NCBI GenBank assembly: GCA_964602475.1
Contig: CAZRRN010000007.1
Span: 1 to 64,000 of the forward strand
From: SZUA-448 sp964602475
GTDB taxonomy: Bacteria; Bacillota; Clostridia; Lachnospirales; Lachnospiraceae
Direction: 5' to 3'
Length of the DNA stretch: 64,000 nt
In this document: positions 27,548 through 36,334 of the stretch, piece by piece
Position numbering within the stretch: the first letter of the stretch is position 1
How the letters are laid out: every line of letters starts with the position of its first letter
The notes under the pieces: generated by a model
Seen by the model: the letters and a program-made list of their open reading frames with translations, nothing else
Database searches by the model: none
What the model was told of the DNA's origin: nothing
Program-made: the position numbers and the translations under genes

Positions 27548-28930
27548 ATGTTCGTGGGGAGAACAGCGGAACGAAAGACTCTGGAAGAAATGTATTCGGG
27601 TGACCGGAGCAGCCTTGTCATATTATACGGAAGACCGGGAATCGGAAAGACCGCGTTGATTGCGGAATTTCTGAAAGAAAAGCCGTCGTATTATTATCTT
27701 ATGCGCGAATGCTCCGTACGTGAGCAGCTCCTATCCATGCAGGAGGAACTGGACAGTGCATATCCCGGACAGATGGAAGAGCTTGACATAAGTGCCGGAT
27801 ATGATATCGTGCTGTCTGGGATTCTTAAGCTTGGCGGAGAGGCAGCCGGAAAACAACTGATCGTTCTGGATGAATTCCATCTTGCCATGAAAGAAGGAGA
27901 ACTGTCGGAAGCAATTCTTCAAATTCTCATCGAGCAAGGACAAAACGGAAAGATCATGATACTGCTGTGCAGTTCTTCGGTCAACTGGGTTGAGAACGAA
28001 ATGGTTCAGGAGCTTGGAAGAACCGCCAAGTACATATCAAACTTTATGAAACTGAAAGAACTCACATTCATGGAGCTTGGAGAATGGTTCCCGCGAATGC
28101 CTGTGGAGGACTGTATTGCGGTGAATGCTGTGATTGGCGGAGTACCGCGGTATCTCATGCTGTGGGATGAAAGAAAATCAACTGCGTATAATATAAAACG
28201 GCTGTTCCTTTCGGGAAATTCACCACTGTATCCGGAAGCAGAGCTGGTGCTTAAGTGTGAACTAAGAGAGCTGGCTGCTTACAATACGATTCTTCGCACC
28301 CTTGCTGCCGGAAAATACAAGCTGAATGATATTTATGCAAGAACCGGTTACAGCCGAGCAAAAATCAGCGTTTATCTGAAGAACCTGATTCATCTGGATC
28401 TGGTGGAAAAAGTTTTTTCTGCGGATACGGACAGCAATGAAAATGTTCAGAAGGGACTTTACCGGATAAAGGATAATTTCTTGAATTTCTGGTATCGGTT
28501 TGTATTCCCGAACCAGTCTATGATTGCTGTCGGGCAGGGAGACTGGGTTTATGATGAAAGAATCCGATCAGTATTTCCTGCATATATGAGAGAATCCTTT
28601 TCTCAGCTTTGTATAGAATATCTAAAACTAATGGGAAAACATAAAAGGCTGCGGAATGATTATGAACTCTGGAACAGCTGGTATGGAAAGACAGGGAGAA
28701 TTGATATTCTGGCGAAGGATACAGACGGCAAAGTACTTGCAGCCTGCTGTGACTGGAGTGAAGAACGACTGACCGAAGATGGTATCAAAAAAATACAGGA
28801 ACTGGTCAGTCAGGCAAATGTTTTACCCGCGGAGCTTTATATCTTTACAAAAAAAGGTGTTACTTCCGAAGCAAAACAGGTATTTGCAAAGCAGCCGATG
28901 CTTCGCATCATAGAATTAAAAGATTTGTAA
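27548..28930 (+). CDS. Archaeal-type AAA ATPase with DUF234 domain
   Basis: A 460-residue ATP-binding protein of the family common in archaea and scattered in gut Firmicutes. Walker A is GRPGIGKT (about residues 26-33) and Walker B is LIVLDEFH (about 105-112). After the ATPase domain comes a winged-helix-like part (about 265-300, RTGYSRAKISVYLKNL) and the C-terminal DUF234 domain (about 320-440; GLYRIKDNFLNFWYRFVFPN). DUF234 has been proposed to be nuclease-related, but the function is unknown. GGAGGAGG precedes the ATG. There is no partner gene that would suggest a toxin-antitoxin or defence system. Confidence 0.85.
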   Translation: MFVGRTAERKTLEEMYSGDRSSLVILYGRPGIGKTALIAEFLKEKPSYYYLMRECSVREQLLSMQEELDSAYPGQMEELDISAGYDIVLSGILKLGGEAAGKQLIVLDEFHLAMKEGELSEAILQILIEQGQNGKIMILLCSSSVNWVENEMVQELGRTAKYISNFMKLKELTFMELGEWFPRMPVEDCIAVNAVIGGVPRYLMLWDERKSTAYNIKRLFLSGNSPLYPEAELVLKCELRELAAYNTILRTLAAGKYKLNDIYARTGYSRAKISVYLKNLIHLDLVEKVFSADTDSNENVQKGLYRIKDNFLNFWYRFVFPNQSMIAVGQGDWVYDERIRSVFPAYMRESFSQLCIEYLKLMGKHKRLRNDYELWNSWYGKTGRIDILAKDTDGKVLAACCDWSEERLTEDGIKKIQELVSQANVLPAELYIFTKKGVTSEAKQVFAKQPMLRIIELKDL

Positions 28931-28951
28931 TAATTGTTTATTGATTATATT

Positions 28952-28980
28952 TTGACATTTCATAGTATAATTGATAGAAT
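28952..28980 (+). promoter_or_regulatory. Promoter of the SH3 membrane protein gene
   Basis: TTGACA (28952-28957), 17-base spacer, TAGAAT (28975-28980), about 88 bases before the start at 29069. Confidence 0.65.
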
Positions 28981-29068
28981 AAAAATGTTTGGGGAACTAC
29001 ATCGGATTTGATTTGTGTCATTAATGAACAGACGGTTCGGCGGAAGGATGAAAGGCGAGGAACGGAGA

Positions 29069-30130
29069 ATGGATAAAGTAAAGAAAATACATAGGTATAT
29101 GCTGGTGATTCTGTGTCTGATCGTAATTTCAATTCTGGCAGCACCCGGTATTTCGGTATCGGCAACGGGAATGGAAGCAGGACAGAGCTATAAACTTGGA
29201 AGGACAACAACGGCAGTCAACGTCCGAGAGGGTGCAGGAGAAGGTCTGTACGGACAGGTTGTTTACAACGGTCAGAATGTAACACTGGAGGCCGGAACTG
29301 AAGTTATTATCATCGGAAGCGAGATTTATCAGGCCAACGGACGTGTATGGTATCAAATCATTTACTATATTGACGGAAATGAACTGACAGGCTGGGTTAC
29401 CAGTTCGCGTATTGAGGAAACAGGAACGGTCACTCCGACTCCGGAACCGACAGCCACCCCTACCATCACTCCAAGCCCGACTCCGAGTCCGGAGCCGACT
29501 CCGAGTCCGACAGCAACTCCGGTACCTGCAACTCCGACGATGCCGCCGACGATTGACCCGAGCAGCGGTGATTTTAAGTTTGTATGGGGCTGTATTGCAG
29601 CAATCGCAGTAATTGGTGTGGTTGCCATTGTTATCATATTTATTAAGAATAAAGCTGCTTTTTCTGGAGGCCGCGGGCAAGAGATGTCGCAGAGAATCAA
29701 ACGTCTGAAGAATATCAATCTGGCCGAGAGCAAGGATGAAGATACTGACTCCGAGCGGATTATCCGGACAAAACGACCGGAAGTCAGAGTTGTAAATCCG
29801 GATGATAACGAAGAGTATGAAGACATGCCTGAGTTGTTTGAAACGGATGGAAACGAAGAGCTGCAGGCAGATGAGAATGCAGTGGAGGAAGCATCCAGAG
29901 AGACAGAGGAGAAGAAAGCTCTGCGGGCGGAAATTAACAGGCTGAAGCAGCATGACATTGTTATTCATAAATATTTTGGCAAAGGCGAGGTATACGACAA
30001 CTCCGATGTCAAGCTGATGGAGGTTCGTTTTGGATCAGATGTAAGGTTCTTAAATAAGGACTCATTGGTATCGAAACGTCTGCTGAAAATATACGAAGAT
30101 GAAAAACGGAGTTCCAGAAAGAAACTGTAA
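29069..30130 (+). CDS. SH3-domain membrane protein with cytoplasmic tudor-like tail
   Basis: A 353-residue bitopic protein. It has a signal-like N-terminus (about residues 10-32), an extracellular SH3b domain (about 40-115, TTTAVNVREGAGEGLYGQVV), a proline-threonine-serine linker (about 120-168, repeated TPSPTP), one membrane helix (about 177-199) and an acidic cytoplasmic part. The last 60 residues (HKYFGKGEV, RFGSDVRFL) resemble the small tudor-like domain at the end of UvrD/PcrA helicases. It could bind cell wall outside and a partner inside. The start at 29069 has GAGG eight bases ahead. DUF1015 follows closely. Confidence 0.75.
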   Translation: MDKVKKIHRYMLVILCLIVISILAAPGISVSATGMEAGQSYKLGRTTTAVNVREGAGEGLYGQVVYNGQNVTLEAGTEVIIIGSEIYQANGRVWYQIIYYIDGNELTGWVTSSRIEETGTVTPTPEPTATPTITPSPTPSPEPTPSPTATPVPATPTMPPTIDPSSGDFKFVWGCIAAIAVIGVVAIVIIFIKNKAAFSGGRGQEMSQRIKRLKNINLAESKDEDTDSERIIRTKRPEVRVVNPDDNEEYEDMPELFETDGNEELQADENAVEEASRETEEKKALRAEINRLKQHDIVIHKYFGKGEVYDNSDVKLMEVRFGSDVRFLNKDSLVSKRLLKIYEDEKRSSRKKL

Positions 30131-30150
30131 GAGTATTCATGGAGGAAAAT

Positions 30151-31389
30151 ATGGCAATCATAAGACCGTTTCCGTGTATTCGACCGGAACAAAGCTGTGC
30201 AGAAAAGGTAGCAGCCCTGCCGTATGATGTATACAATCGGGAAGAGGCAAAGAAAGCAGTAGAAGGAAATGCACTCAGCTTTCTGAATATCGACCGTGCC
30301 GAAACCCAGTTTGATGATCAGGTAGATATGTATGATGAAAAGGTCTATCAAAAGGCAAAAATACTGTTAGAAGAACGGATTAATGACGGAACACTACTGT
30401 CAGATCCGACAGAGTGCTATTATGTATACGAGCTTATTATGAACAAAAGAACACAGACCGGAATCGTAGCCTGTGCATCGATTGATGATTATCTGAATAA
30501 TGTTATCAAGAAACACGAAAATACACGGGAAGAGAAGGAACAGGACAGAATCTGCCATGTGGATATCTGCGGAGCTCAGACCGGCCCGATCTTTCTTGCA
30601 TACCGCTCTGATGCAGTAATTAACGAGATCGTAAAACAGACAAAAGAGACCACACCACTGTATGCATTTACCGCAGATGACGGAGTCCGGCATACTGTAT
30701 GGAAAATTGATAATCCAAGGAAGATAGAGATAATCCGAAATGCATTTGAAGCAATTGACCGGATTTATATAGCAGACGGGCATCATCGTGCAGCATCTGC
30801 AGTGAAGGTTGGATTAAAACGCCGGAAGGAACATCCGGGATATACCGGAAAAGAAGAATTCAATTATTTCCTTTCGGTTCTTTTTCCGGAAGATCAGCTG
30901 ATGATTATGCCGTATAACCGGGTAGTAAAGGATCTGAACGGAAGAACAGAAGAACAGTTTCTTAAGGAGCTTGAGAAGTCATTTGCGGTAACTGTAATTG
31001 GAGAGAAAGCATTTGCACCCGGGAAAAAATCCGAGTTTGGAATGTATCTGAATCACAAATGGTACTGCCTGACGGCCTGCGAAAAGATCCGTACACAGAC
31101 GGATCCTGTTGATGCGCTGGATGTTTCGGTACTTCAGGACTATCTGCTTGAACCGGTGCTTGGAATTGAAGACCCAAGAACCGACAAGCGAATTGATTTC
31201 ATCGGTGGAATCAGAGGATTATCTGAGCTTGAACGCAGATGTTCGCATGACATGCAGGTTGCTTTTTCCATGTACCCGACCTCCATCCTTGAGTTATTTG
31301 CCGTATCGGATGCGGGCAGACTGATGCCTCCAAAATCAACATGGTTTGAACCAAAGCTTCGAAGCGGTTTATTTATTCACAGAATATAG
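30151..31389 (+). CDS. DUF1015 family protein
   Basis: A 412-residue protein of the DUF1015 family, whose activity is not established. The family opening IRPFPCIRPEQSCAEKVAAL-type text with ALPYDVYNREEA, a central YIADGHHRAASA block (about residue 208, a likely active-site histidine pair) and the C-terminal PPKSTWFEPKLRSGLFIH are all present. Some relatives are encoded beside serine biosynthesis genes, suggesting a link to phosphoglycerate or phosphoserine metabolism, but no such gene is here. GGAGG precedes the ATG at 30151. It lies 20 bases after the SH3 protein gene and is followed by a terminator. Confidence 0.88.
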   Translation: MAIIRPFPCIRPEQSCAEKVAALPYDVYNREEAKKAVEGNALSFLNIDRAETQFDDQVDMYDEKVYQKAKILLEERINDGTLLSDPTECYYVYELIMNKRTQTGIVACASIDDYLNNVIKKHENTREEKEQDRICHVDICGAQTGPIFLAYRSDAVINEIVKQTKETTPLYAFTADDGVRHTVWKIDNPRKIEIIRNAFEAIDRIYIADGHHRAASAVKVGLKRRKEHPGYTGKEEFNYFLSVLFPEDQLMIMPYNRVVKDLNGRTEEQFLKELEKSFAVTVIGEKAFAPGKKSEFGMYLNHKWYCLTACEKIRTQTDPVDALDVSVLQDYLLEPVLGIEDPRTDKRIDFIGGIRGLSELERRCSHDMQVAFSMYPTSILELFAVSDAGRLMPPKSTWFEPKLRSGLFIHRI

Positions 31390-31422
31390 CTTTGAAAAGT
31401 GATTATCAATAACAATACATAA

Positions 31423-31458
31423 ACAGCCGTCACAATCGAAACGATTGCAGACGGCTGT
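31423..31458 (+). terminator. Terminator after the DUF1015 gene
   Basis: ACAGCCGT/ACGGCTGT encloses CAATCG/CGATTG, giving a long hairpin followed by a T-rich tract, between convergent genes. Confidence 0.8.
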
Positions 31459-31500
31459 GTTCATTTTATGAGAAGGCTTGTTCTCCGCAAGAAAGAATGC

Positions 31501-32016
31501 TTACTGCTGCTTGGTTTGAACATTGATTCCACCAAATGCGCAGAGACCGCTGATGAAGATAGTAGGAACTCCGGCCTTGACAACAAGCGGGTTGCAAAAA
31601 CCTCCGGCAACGGATTTACAGTCAATCTGCACATTGACATCAGAAGGTACGTAAAGATTGAATCCTCCGAAGATTGTCCGGCACCTGATATGGAGATCCT
31701 TATCTATCCGGGCACCTGATAAATCCAGATCAACTCCGCCGAAAACGGTGTCAAAATCCATGTCACCGAGTTCCTTATCCGTAAAATCAAGCTTTTCTCC
31801 ACTAAAAACATTTAGATATTTTTTTACGCTGCGGTACTGGTTGCCGCGGTTGTATTCTTCCTTTTTTGCTGTGACAACCCTGCGGACAACGGTTGATATG
31901 GCAGCAATACTGCCAAATACTGCGACAGCAGTCAGAAACTTCTTTCCTGCACAGGATTTTTTGACCGGTGAAGGAAGGTTTGTTTCGTACGGAACTGGAA
32001 TAGATTTCTTTGACAT
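31501..32016 (-). CDS. LiaF-like C-terminal domain protein
   Basis: A 171-residue protein with one N-terminal hydrophobic helix (about residues 24-43) and a beta-rich C-terminal domain with glycine-rich turns (VFGGVDLDLSGA, TIFGGFNLYVP, AFGGINVQ) like the cell-wall-active-antibiotic response domain of LiaF. LiaF proteins inhibit the LiaRS envelope-stress system. No liaR or liaS is nearby, so this is an orphan with unknown partner. AAGGAGG stands before the ATG at 32016; the frame open to 32055 has no ribosome site. It forms a single-gene unit. Confidence 0.75.
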   Translation of the reverse strand: MSKKSIPVPYETNLPSPVKKSCAGKKFLTAVAVFGSIAAISTVVRRVVTAKKEEYNRGNQYRSVKKYLNVFSGEKLDFTDKELGDMDFDTVFGGVDLDLSGARIDKDLHIRCRTIFGGFNLYVPSDVNVQIDCKSVAGGFCNPLVVKAGVPTIFISGLCAFGGINVQTKQQ

Positions 32017-32097
32017 AAAAGCCTCCTTATAAATATGTATTTTTTGATTTATCATACCATATCCGGTAAAAATTGCAAATTAGAAAATGATTAATCT

Positions 32098-33096
32098 TTA
32101 ATAACCAAGAACATTTTCACGACGGAACAGTTCCGCCTGTTTGTCATTAAGCTGTCTTGAGAAAGAAGCGCGAAGACCTTCACGGATTCCTTCTGCACCC
32201 GGACCGGTACTGTTGTATTCGGCATAATAAATGGTATCCTGTGCATCGGATTTATTCCAGTCATTCCACCCCTCCGGATGAATATGTGCGCCCAGCGTAC
32301 AATTTAAATATACAGTCTTTGCGAAGCTCCTCCAAGGACGACCAAGATAACAGGAAGCCGGAGGACAGTCACCGGTCAGCCGGCACCGGTTAAAGACATA
32401 ACCATAGGTCTGTCCTTCGGGGGTGGAGGCAGCAGTTACGTAGCCGTGGATCTTTGGAGCTTCTTCCGGCTGGGCAGAAGGAACCAAAACGTCTTTCTGA
32501 GAAAAAATTTCACAGTCTTCAAAGTAGGCGGTGGCACTTCCAAAGATAAAATCGATACTGCCTCGAATCAGACAGTTCTTATACAGCTGTCTTCCGTTGA
32601 TTCTGGGACTGAATTCTTTGGGTCCGGTGAAACCACCCAGCTGATATGGTGTGGGTGGAAGAGGACCGGTAAAAAGCGTATCCTGGTTCCCGAGAAGATG
32701 ACAGTTTTCAAAGACAATACAGTCGCCGTCGGCATAGACTGCCAGTGCCTGACCATGTGTACGGCCGGAACCGGCAGTGTTTTCTACTGTGAGGTCACGC
32801 AGAGTCAGATTACAGGCATCAAGAAACAGTGTCTGCGTCCGGAACGTTCCGCGCTTTGTTCCGTCCTCCATTTTCTGCAGGGCGTAACGGTCATAGGAAA
32901 GGATGGTCTTTCCGGCACCGTCTCCCTGAAATGTAATATTTGGTCTGGAGACGGTTATAAGCTCGTGGTAGATACCGGCACGAATTAAAAGGGTAACAGG
33001 TTCCTTGGGGTTCCAAGGAAGATGCTCCAACGCCGCGTTTACAGAAGAAAAATCGCAGACAGCTTCCGGCTGATTTGAAATGACATAGTTTATCAT
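32098..33096 (-). CDS. Pectinesterase family protein (CE8), no signal peptide
   Basis: Removes methyl esters from pectin or its oligomers. The beta-helix esterase motifs are complete: GQALAVY, GNQDTLF (both transition-state residues), GSIDFIFGSATAYFEDCEI with the catalytic aspartates, and YLGRPWR with the substrate arginine. The 332 residues start directly with the catalytic fold and lack a signal peptide, suggesting action inside the cell on imported methylated oligogalacturonides. The start codon at 33096 is preceded by GGAGCC. No uptake or lyase gene is adjacent. It is divergent from deoD. Confidence 0.9.
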   Translation of the reverse strand: MINYVISNQPEAVCDFSSVNAALEHLPWNPKEPVTLLIRAGIYHELITVSRPNITFQGDGAGKTILSYDRYALQKMEDGTKRGTFRTQTLFLDACNLTLRDLTVENTAGSGRTHGQALAVYADGDCIVFENCHLLGNQDTLFTGPLPPTPYQLGGFTGPKEFSPRINGRQLYKNCLIRGSIDFIFGSATAYFEDCEIFSQKDVLVPSAQPEEAPKIHGYVTAASTPEGQTYGYVFNRCRLTGDCPPASCYLGRPWRSFAKTVYLNCTLGAHIHPEGWNDWNKSDAQDTIYYAEYNSTGPGAEGIREGLRASFSRQLNDKQAELFRRENVLGY

Positions 33097-33129
33097 GGTG
33101 GCTCCTATCGGCTAAAAGGTTCTTATTAG

Positions 33130-33158
33130 TTGCATTATACACGAAAAAAGAGTAAAAT
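33130..33158 (+). promoter_or_regulatory. Promoter of deoD (overlapping a divergent -10)
   Basis: TTGCAT (33130-33135), 17-base spacer, TAAAAT (33153-33158). A minus-strand TATAAT (33134-33139) for the pectinesterase gene overlaps its -35 box. Confidence 0.5.
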
Positions 33159-33185
33159 AAAACTATTAAAATCATGGAGGTATTT

Positions 33186-33899
33186 ATGGCAAATATACCA
33201 ACACCGCACAATAAAGCAGCAGAGGGCGAAATCGCACGGACCGTACTGATGCCGGGAGATCCGCTGCGCGCAAAGTTTATTGCTGACACTTATCTTGAGA
33301 ATGTAACCTGTTTTAACCGTGTACGTAACATGTTGGGATTTACGGGGACATACAAAGGAAAACGTCTTTCTGTTATGGGAAGCGGGATGGGAATGCCTTC
33401 TATTGGAATCTATTCCTATGAACTGTTTCATTTTTACGGAGTAGAGAACATTATCAGGATTGGGTCTGCCGGAGCTCTTGCCGATCAGGTACATCTGCGG
33501 GATATCGTTATGGCAATGGCAGCATCCACTAATTCAAACTATGCAGCACAGTATAAACTTCCCGGAACCTATGCGCCCTGTGCAGATTTTTCCCTGCTTC
33601 GTAAAGCAGCAGCTGCTGCAGAAGCGAAGAACTTACATGTGGTAGTCGGAAATGTTCTTTCCAGTGATACATTTTATGATGACAATCCGGATGCCGGAAG
33701 TCTGTGGAAAAAGATGGGCGTGCTGGCAATCGAGATGGAAACAGCGGCGCTGTACATGAATGCAGCCCGTGCAGGAAAGAAAGCACTCGGTATTTTCACA
33801 GTATCGGATCATATTTTTCGGGGCGAGTCACTGTCTGCAGAAGACCGTCAGACAAGCTTTACGGATATGATGGAGGTCGCACTGGAGATCGCAGAATGA
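33186..33899 (+). CDS. deoD: Purine-nucleoside phosphorylase, DeoD type
   Basis: Splits purine nucleosides to base and ribose-1-phosphate in salvage. TPHNKAAEGEIA with LMPGDPLRAK (phosphate site), FTGTYKGKRLSVMGSGMG, GSAGAL and the VLAIEMETAALY block with SDH are the hexameric trimer-of-dimers type. The ATG at 33186 follows GGAGG; the frame begins at 33174. The 237-residue length is typical. Its stop overlaps the start of the methyltransferase gene (ATGA), so they are translationally coupled. Confidence 0.96.
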   Translation: MANIPTPHNKAAEGEIARTVLMPGDPLRAKFIADTYLENVTCFNRVRNMLGFTGTYKGKRLSVMGSGMGMPSIGIYSYELFHFYGVENIIRIGSAGALADQVHLRDIVMAMAASTNSNYAAQYKLPGTYAPCADFSLLRKAAAAAEAKNLHVVVGNVLSSDTFYDDNPDAGSLWKKMGVLAIEMETAALYMNAARAGKKALGIFTVSDHIFRGESLSAEDRQTSFTDMMEVALEIAE

Positions 33900-35428
33900 A
33901 AGACGAGATAAAAACAGAGGATCTGCTTCGGCAGATTAAGCACCATATTGATATAAGACAGGGTTTGATTTCGCTTCGTGCCGGGTTGAAGCAGGAAAGC
34001 GCGGAATCACGAAGAACAGCAGAAGAGATTCGTAAAGACAACACCTTTCTGACAGAGCTCCTGTCGGATGAAGATGCCAAAGTCCGCAAAAACTGTGCAC
34101 TGATTCTCGGTGAAACTGTCTGCACTGATGCAGTCTGTGCCTTATATGATGCCTACAGAGCGGAAAAACAGCTTTTTGTACGGGCATCTTATCTTGAAGC
34201 TATTCGGCAGCTGGCAGATGCAGGGCTTCAGGGTACCTTTGCCACAGTGATTGTTCCGGGACTGAAGCCGGTTCTTGCCGAGCTGGAAGCAGAAGAAACA
34301 TCAGAAGAGAATCGAAAGCACCGTGCAGAGGAGCGAAAGCTGCTACGTGGAATCATCGAGAGTACAGAGGGAAGCAGTAAGCATACTTTTATCGGTTATG
34401 ACCGTCCTGCAGAACTGGTACTGCTGACCAACCGGAATCATGTGCATGTTACAACGGAACAATTAAAGGGAGTACAGTTCCGTGAGTTCAATGCAGGAAT
34501 TAAGTTACGAACGCGGTCACTGAAAAATATACTTCCGATCAGAACCTATGAAGAAGTTCTATTTGTCATACCCGGGATGGAGTCTTGTCCGATTGACGCA
34601 CTTGCCGCTGCGAAAATCGTTGCAGAAAGCGGGCTGATGACATTCTTAAAAATGACTCATTCCGAAGATCCCCCCTTCAGCTTCCGGATTGAACAGAGGG
34701 GAAGCATGGATCTTGAAAAAAAGAGCCGATTTACCAAGCTGATGGCAGATGAGATCGAACGGCTGACGAAGTACAGGCTTGTGAATTCAACGGGAGATTA
34801 TGAATTTGAAATCCGAATGATTGAAAGCCGCGAAGACAAATACAATCTGCTTGTACGCCTGTATACGATGCCGGAGGAGCGCTTTGCATATCGCAGAGAA
34901 TCGGTTTCTGCCAGTATTCGCCCGGTAAATGCTGCCTTGACCATGGCTCTTGTTCGTGAGTATCTGAAGGAGGATGCTCAGATTCTTGATCCGTTCTGCG
35001 GAGTCGGAACAATGCTTATTGAACGGGCAAAGATACTACCTGCAGGAACAATGTACGGACTGGATATATTCGGAGAAGCAATTGAAAAGGCACGGAGAAA
35101 TACCGAGCTTGCAGATTTGGCGGTGAACTATATTCACCGTGACTTCTTTGATTTTCGGCATGAATATCTGTTCGAAGAGATTATTACCAATATGCCGGTT
35201 ATTCGCGGAAAGAAGGAAGAGGACGAGATTGCGGCACTGTACAGAAAGTTTTTTGTCAAAGTCAAAGAACATCTGGCAGACGACGGAATTATGGTACTGT
35301 ATTCCCATAACCGTGAATTGGTACGAAAATACGGAGGAATCAAACCATTTCGTATTGAACGGGAATTTGAGATTTCCATGAGAGAGAAATGCTATGTGTT
35401 TGTTATAAGATTCTGTCGTCCGGCGTAG
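33896..35428 (+). CDS. HEAT-THUMP-methyltransferase fusion (RlmKL/Trm11-like)
   Basis: A 510-residue protein that probably methylates RNA. The N-terminal part (about residues 10-110) has HEAT-like helical repeats (LLSDEDAKVRKNCALILGE). The middle (about 160-330) includes a THUMP-like RNA-binding region, with FRIEQRGSMD and LVRLYTMPEERF. The C-terminal UPF0020-type Rossmann domain has the SAM motif LDPFCGVGTMLIERA (about 363-377) and TNMPVI in place of the usual NPPY-type motif IV. HEAT repeats in front of such an enzyme are unusual. It starts within the deoD stop codon. Confidence 0.75.
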   Translation: MKDEIKTEDLLRQIKHHIDIRQGLISLRAGLKQESAESRRTAEEIRKDNTFLTELLSDEDAKVRKNCALILGETVCTDAVCALYDAYRAEKQLFVRASYLEAIRQLADAGLQGTFATVIVPGLKPVLAELEAEETSEENRKHRAEERKLLRGIIESTEGSSKHTFIGYDRPAELVLLTNRNHVHVTTEQLKGVQFREFNAGIKLRTRSLKNILPIRTYEEVLFVIPGMESCPIDALAAAKIVAESGLMTFLKMTHSEDPPFSFRIEQRGSMDLEKKSRFTKLMADEIERLTKYRLVNSTGDYEFEIRMIESREDKYNLLVRLYTMPEERFAYRRESVSASIRPVNAALTMALVREYLKEDAQILDPFCGVGTMLIERAKILPAGTMYGLDIFGEAIEKARRNTELADLAVNYIHRDFFDFRHEYLFEEIITNMPVIRGKKEEDEIAALYRKFFVKVKEHLADDGIMVLYSHNRELVRKYGGIKPFRIEREFEISMREKCYVFVIRFCRPA

Positions 35429-35440
35429 TTTCAACATTGG

Positions 35441-35529
35441 CAGAAAACAGCATGCCGTTGAAGAACAACACATCGGCTGAAAAACAGTATATCGTTGAAG
35501 AACAGCACATCGGTAGAAAACAGCATGCC
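35441..35529 (+). repeat. Degenerate 36-37-bp tandem repeat
   Basis: About two and a half copies: 35441-35456 (partial), 35457-35493 and 35494-35529. GTTGAAGAACA begins the two full copies, and AGAAAACAGCATGCC occurs exactly at both ends. It fills the gap between the methyltransferase stop and the exonuclease ribosome site. Confidence 0.7.
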
Positions 35530-35560
35530 AAAGACAGAGGAGACAGAAGTGAGGAGCAAT

Positions 35561-36310
35561 ATGAAACTGATATCGTGGAATGTTAATGGTCTGCGTGCCT
35601 GTATGTTAAAAGGGTTTCCGGAATTCTTTAAGGAAACCGACGCTGATATATTTTGCCTGCAGGAGACAAAGCTGCAGAGAGGTCAGCTTGAGCTTTCTCT
35701 GCCCGGATATTATCAGTACTGGAATGACGCAGTAAAGAAAGGGTATTCGGGAACGGCGGTATTTTCCAAGCGGGAACCGTGTTCGGTCAGCTATGGAATC
35801 GGTGTTGAAGAGCATGATCAGGAAGGACGGGTCATCACTCTGGAATTTGACAGCTGTTATATTGTAACGGTATATACCCCGAATTCGCAGGATGAACTGC
35901 GAAGACTGCAGTACAGGATTCAATGGGAACGGGATTTTCGAAACTTCCTTTGCGGTCTGGCAGAGAAGAAGCCAGTTGTTGTATGCGGAGATATGAATGT
36001 AGCACATCAGGAAATCGATCTGAAGAATCCGAAGACCAATCATACCAATCCGGGGTTTACCGATGAGGAGCGAGGGGAATTCTCGGCATTGCTCGAAGCG
36101 GGATTTACGGACAGCTTTCGGTATCTTCATCCGGAACAGATCACCTATTCCTGGTGGTCTTATCGTATGAACGCAAGAGCGAAGAATGTCGGATGGCGGA
36201 TTGATTATTTTCTGGTATCCGAGTCTCTGAAAGACAGAATCCGACAGGCAGAGATTCTGACAGAAATTACAGGGTCGGATCATTGCCCGGTAGAGCTTTT
36301 GATTGACTGA
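35561..36310 (+). CDS. xth: Exodeoxyribonuclease III (ExoA type)
   Basis: A DNA repair AP endonuclease and 3' exonuclease. The fold signatures are complete: ISWNVNGLRA, LQETKLQ (metal glutamate), GDMNVAHQEIDLKNPK (catalytic aspartate and asparagine), WRIDYFL and GSDHCPV with the catalytic aspartate-histidine. The 249-residue length matches B. subtilis ExoA. The ATG at 35561 lies behind GAGGAG; the open frame begins at 35495 in repeat-derived sequence and is not credible as the start. Sortase D follows 24 bases later. Confidence 0.95.
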   Translation: MKLISWNVNGLRACMLKGFPEFFKETDADIFCLQETKLQRGQLELSLPGYYQYWNDAVKKGYSGTAVFSKREPCSVSYGIGVEEHDQEGRVITLEFDSCYIVTVYTPNSQDELRRLQYRIQWERDFRNFLCGLAEKKPVVVCGDMNVAHQEIDLKNPKTNHTNPGFTDEERGEFSALLEAGFTDSFRYLHPEQITYSWWSYRMNARAKNVGWRIDYFLVSESLKDRIRQAEILTEITGSDHCPVELLID

Positions 36311-36334
36311 CCTTAAACGGCAGGGAGATTATAA

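Noticed and set aside
27548..28930. AAA ATPase/DUF234 gene as an anti-phage system
   Set aside because: It is a lone gene directly behind argS, with no nuclease or effector partner, so there is no contextual support for defence.
29129..29968. A 279-codon minus-strand frame rich in arginine and serine
   Set aside because: It is the reverse reading of the threonine/proline-rich linker and flanks of the SH3 protein; no start signal or domain.
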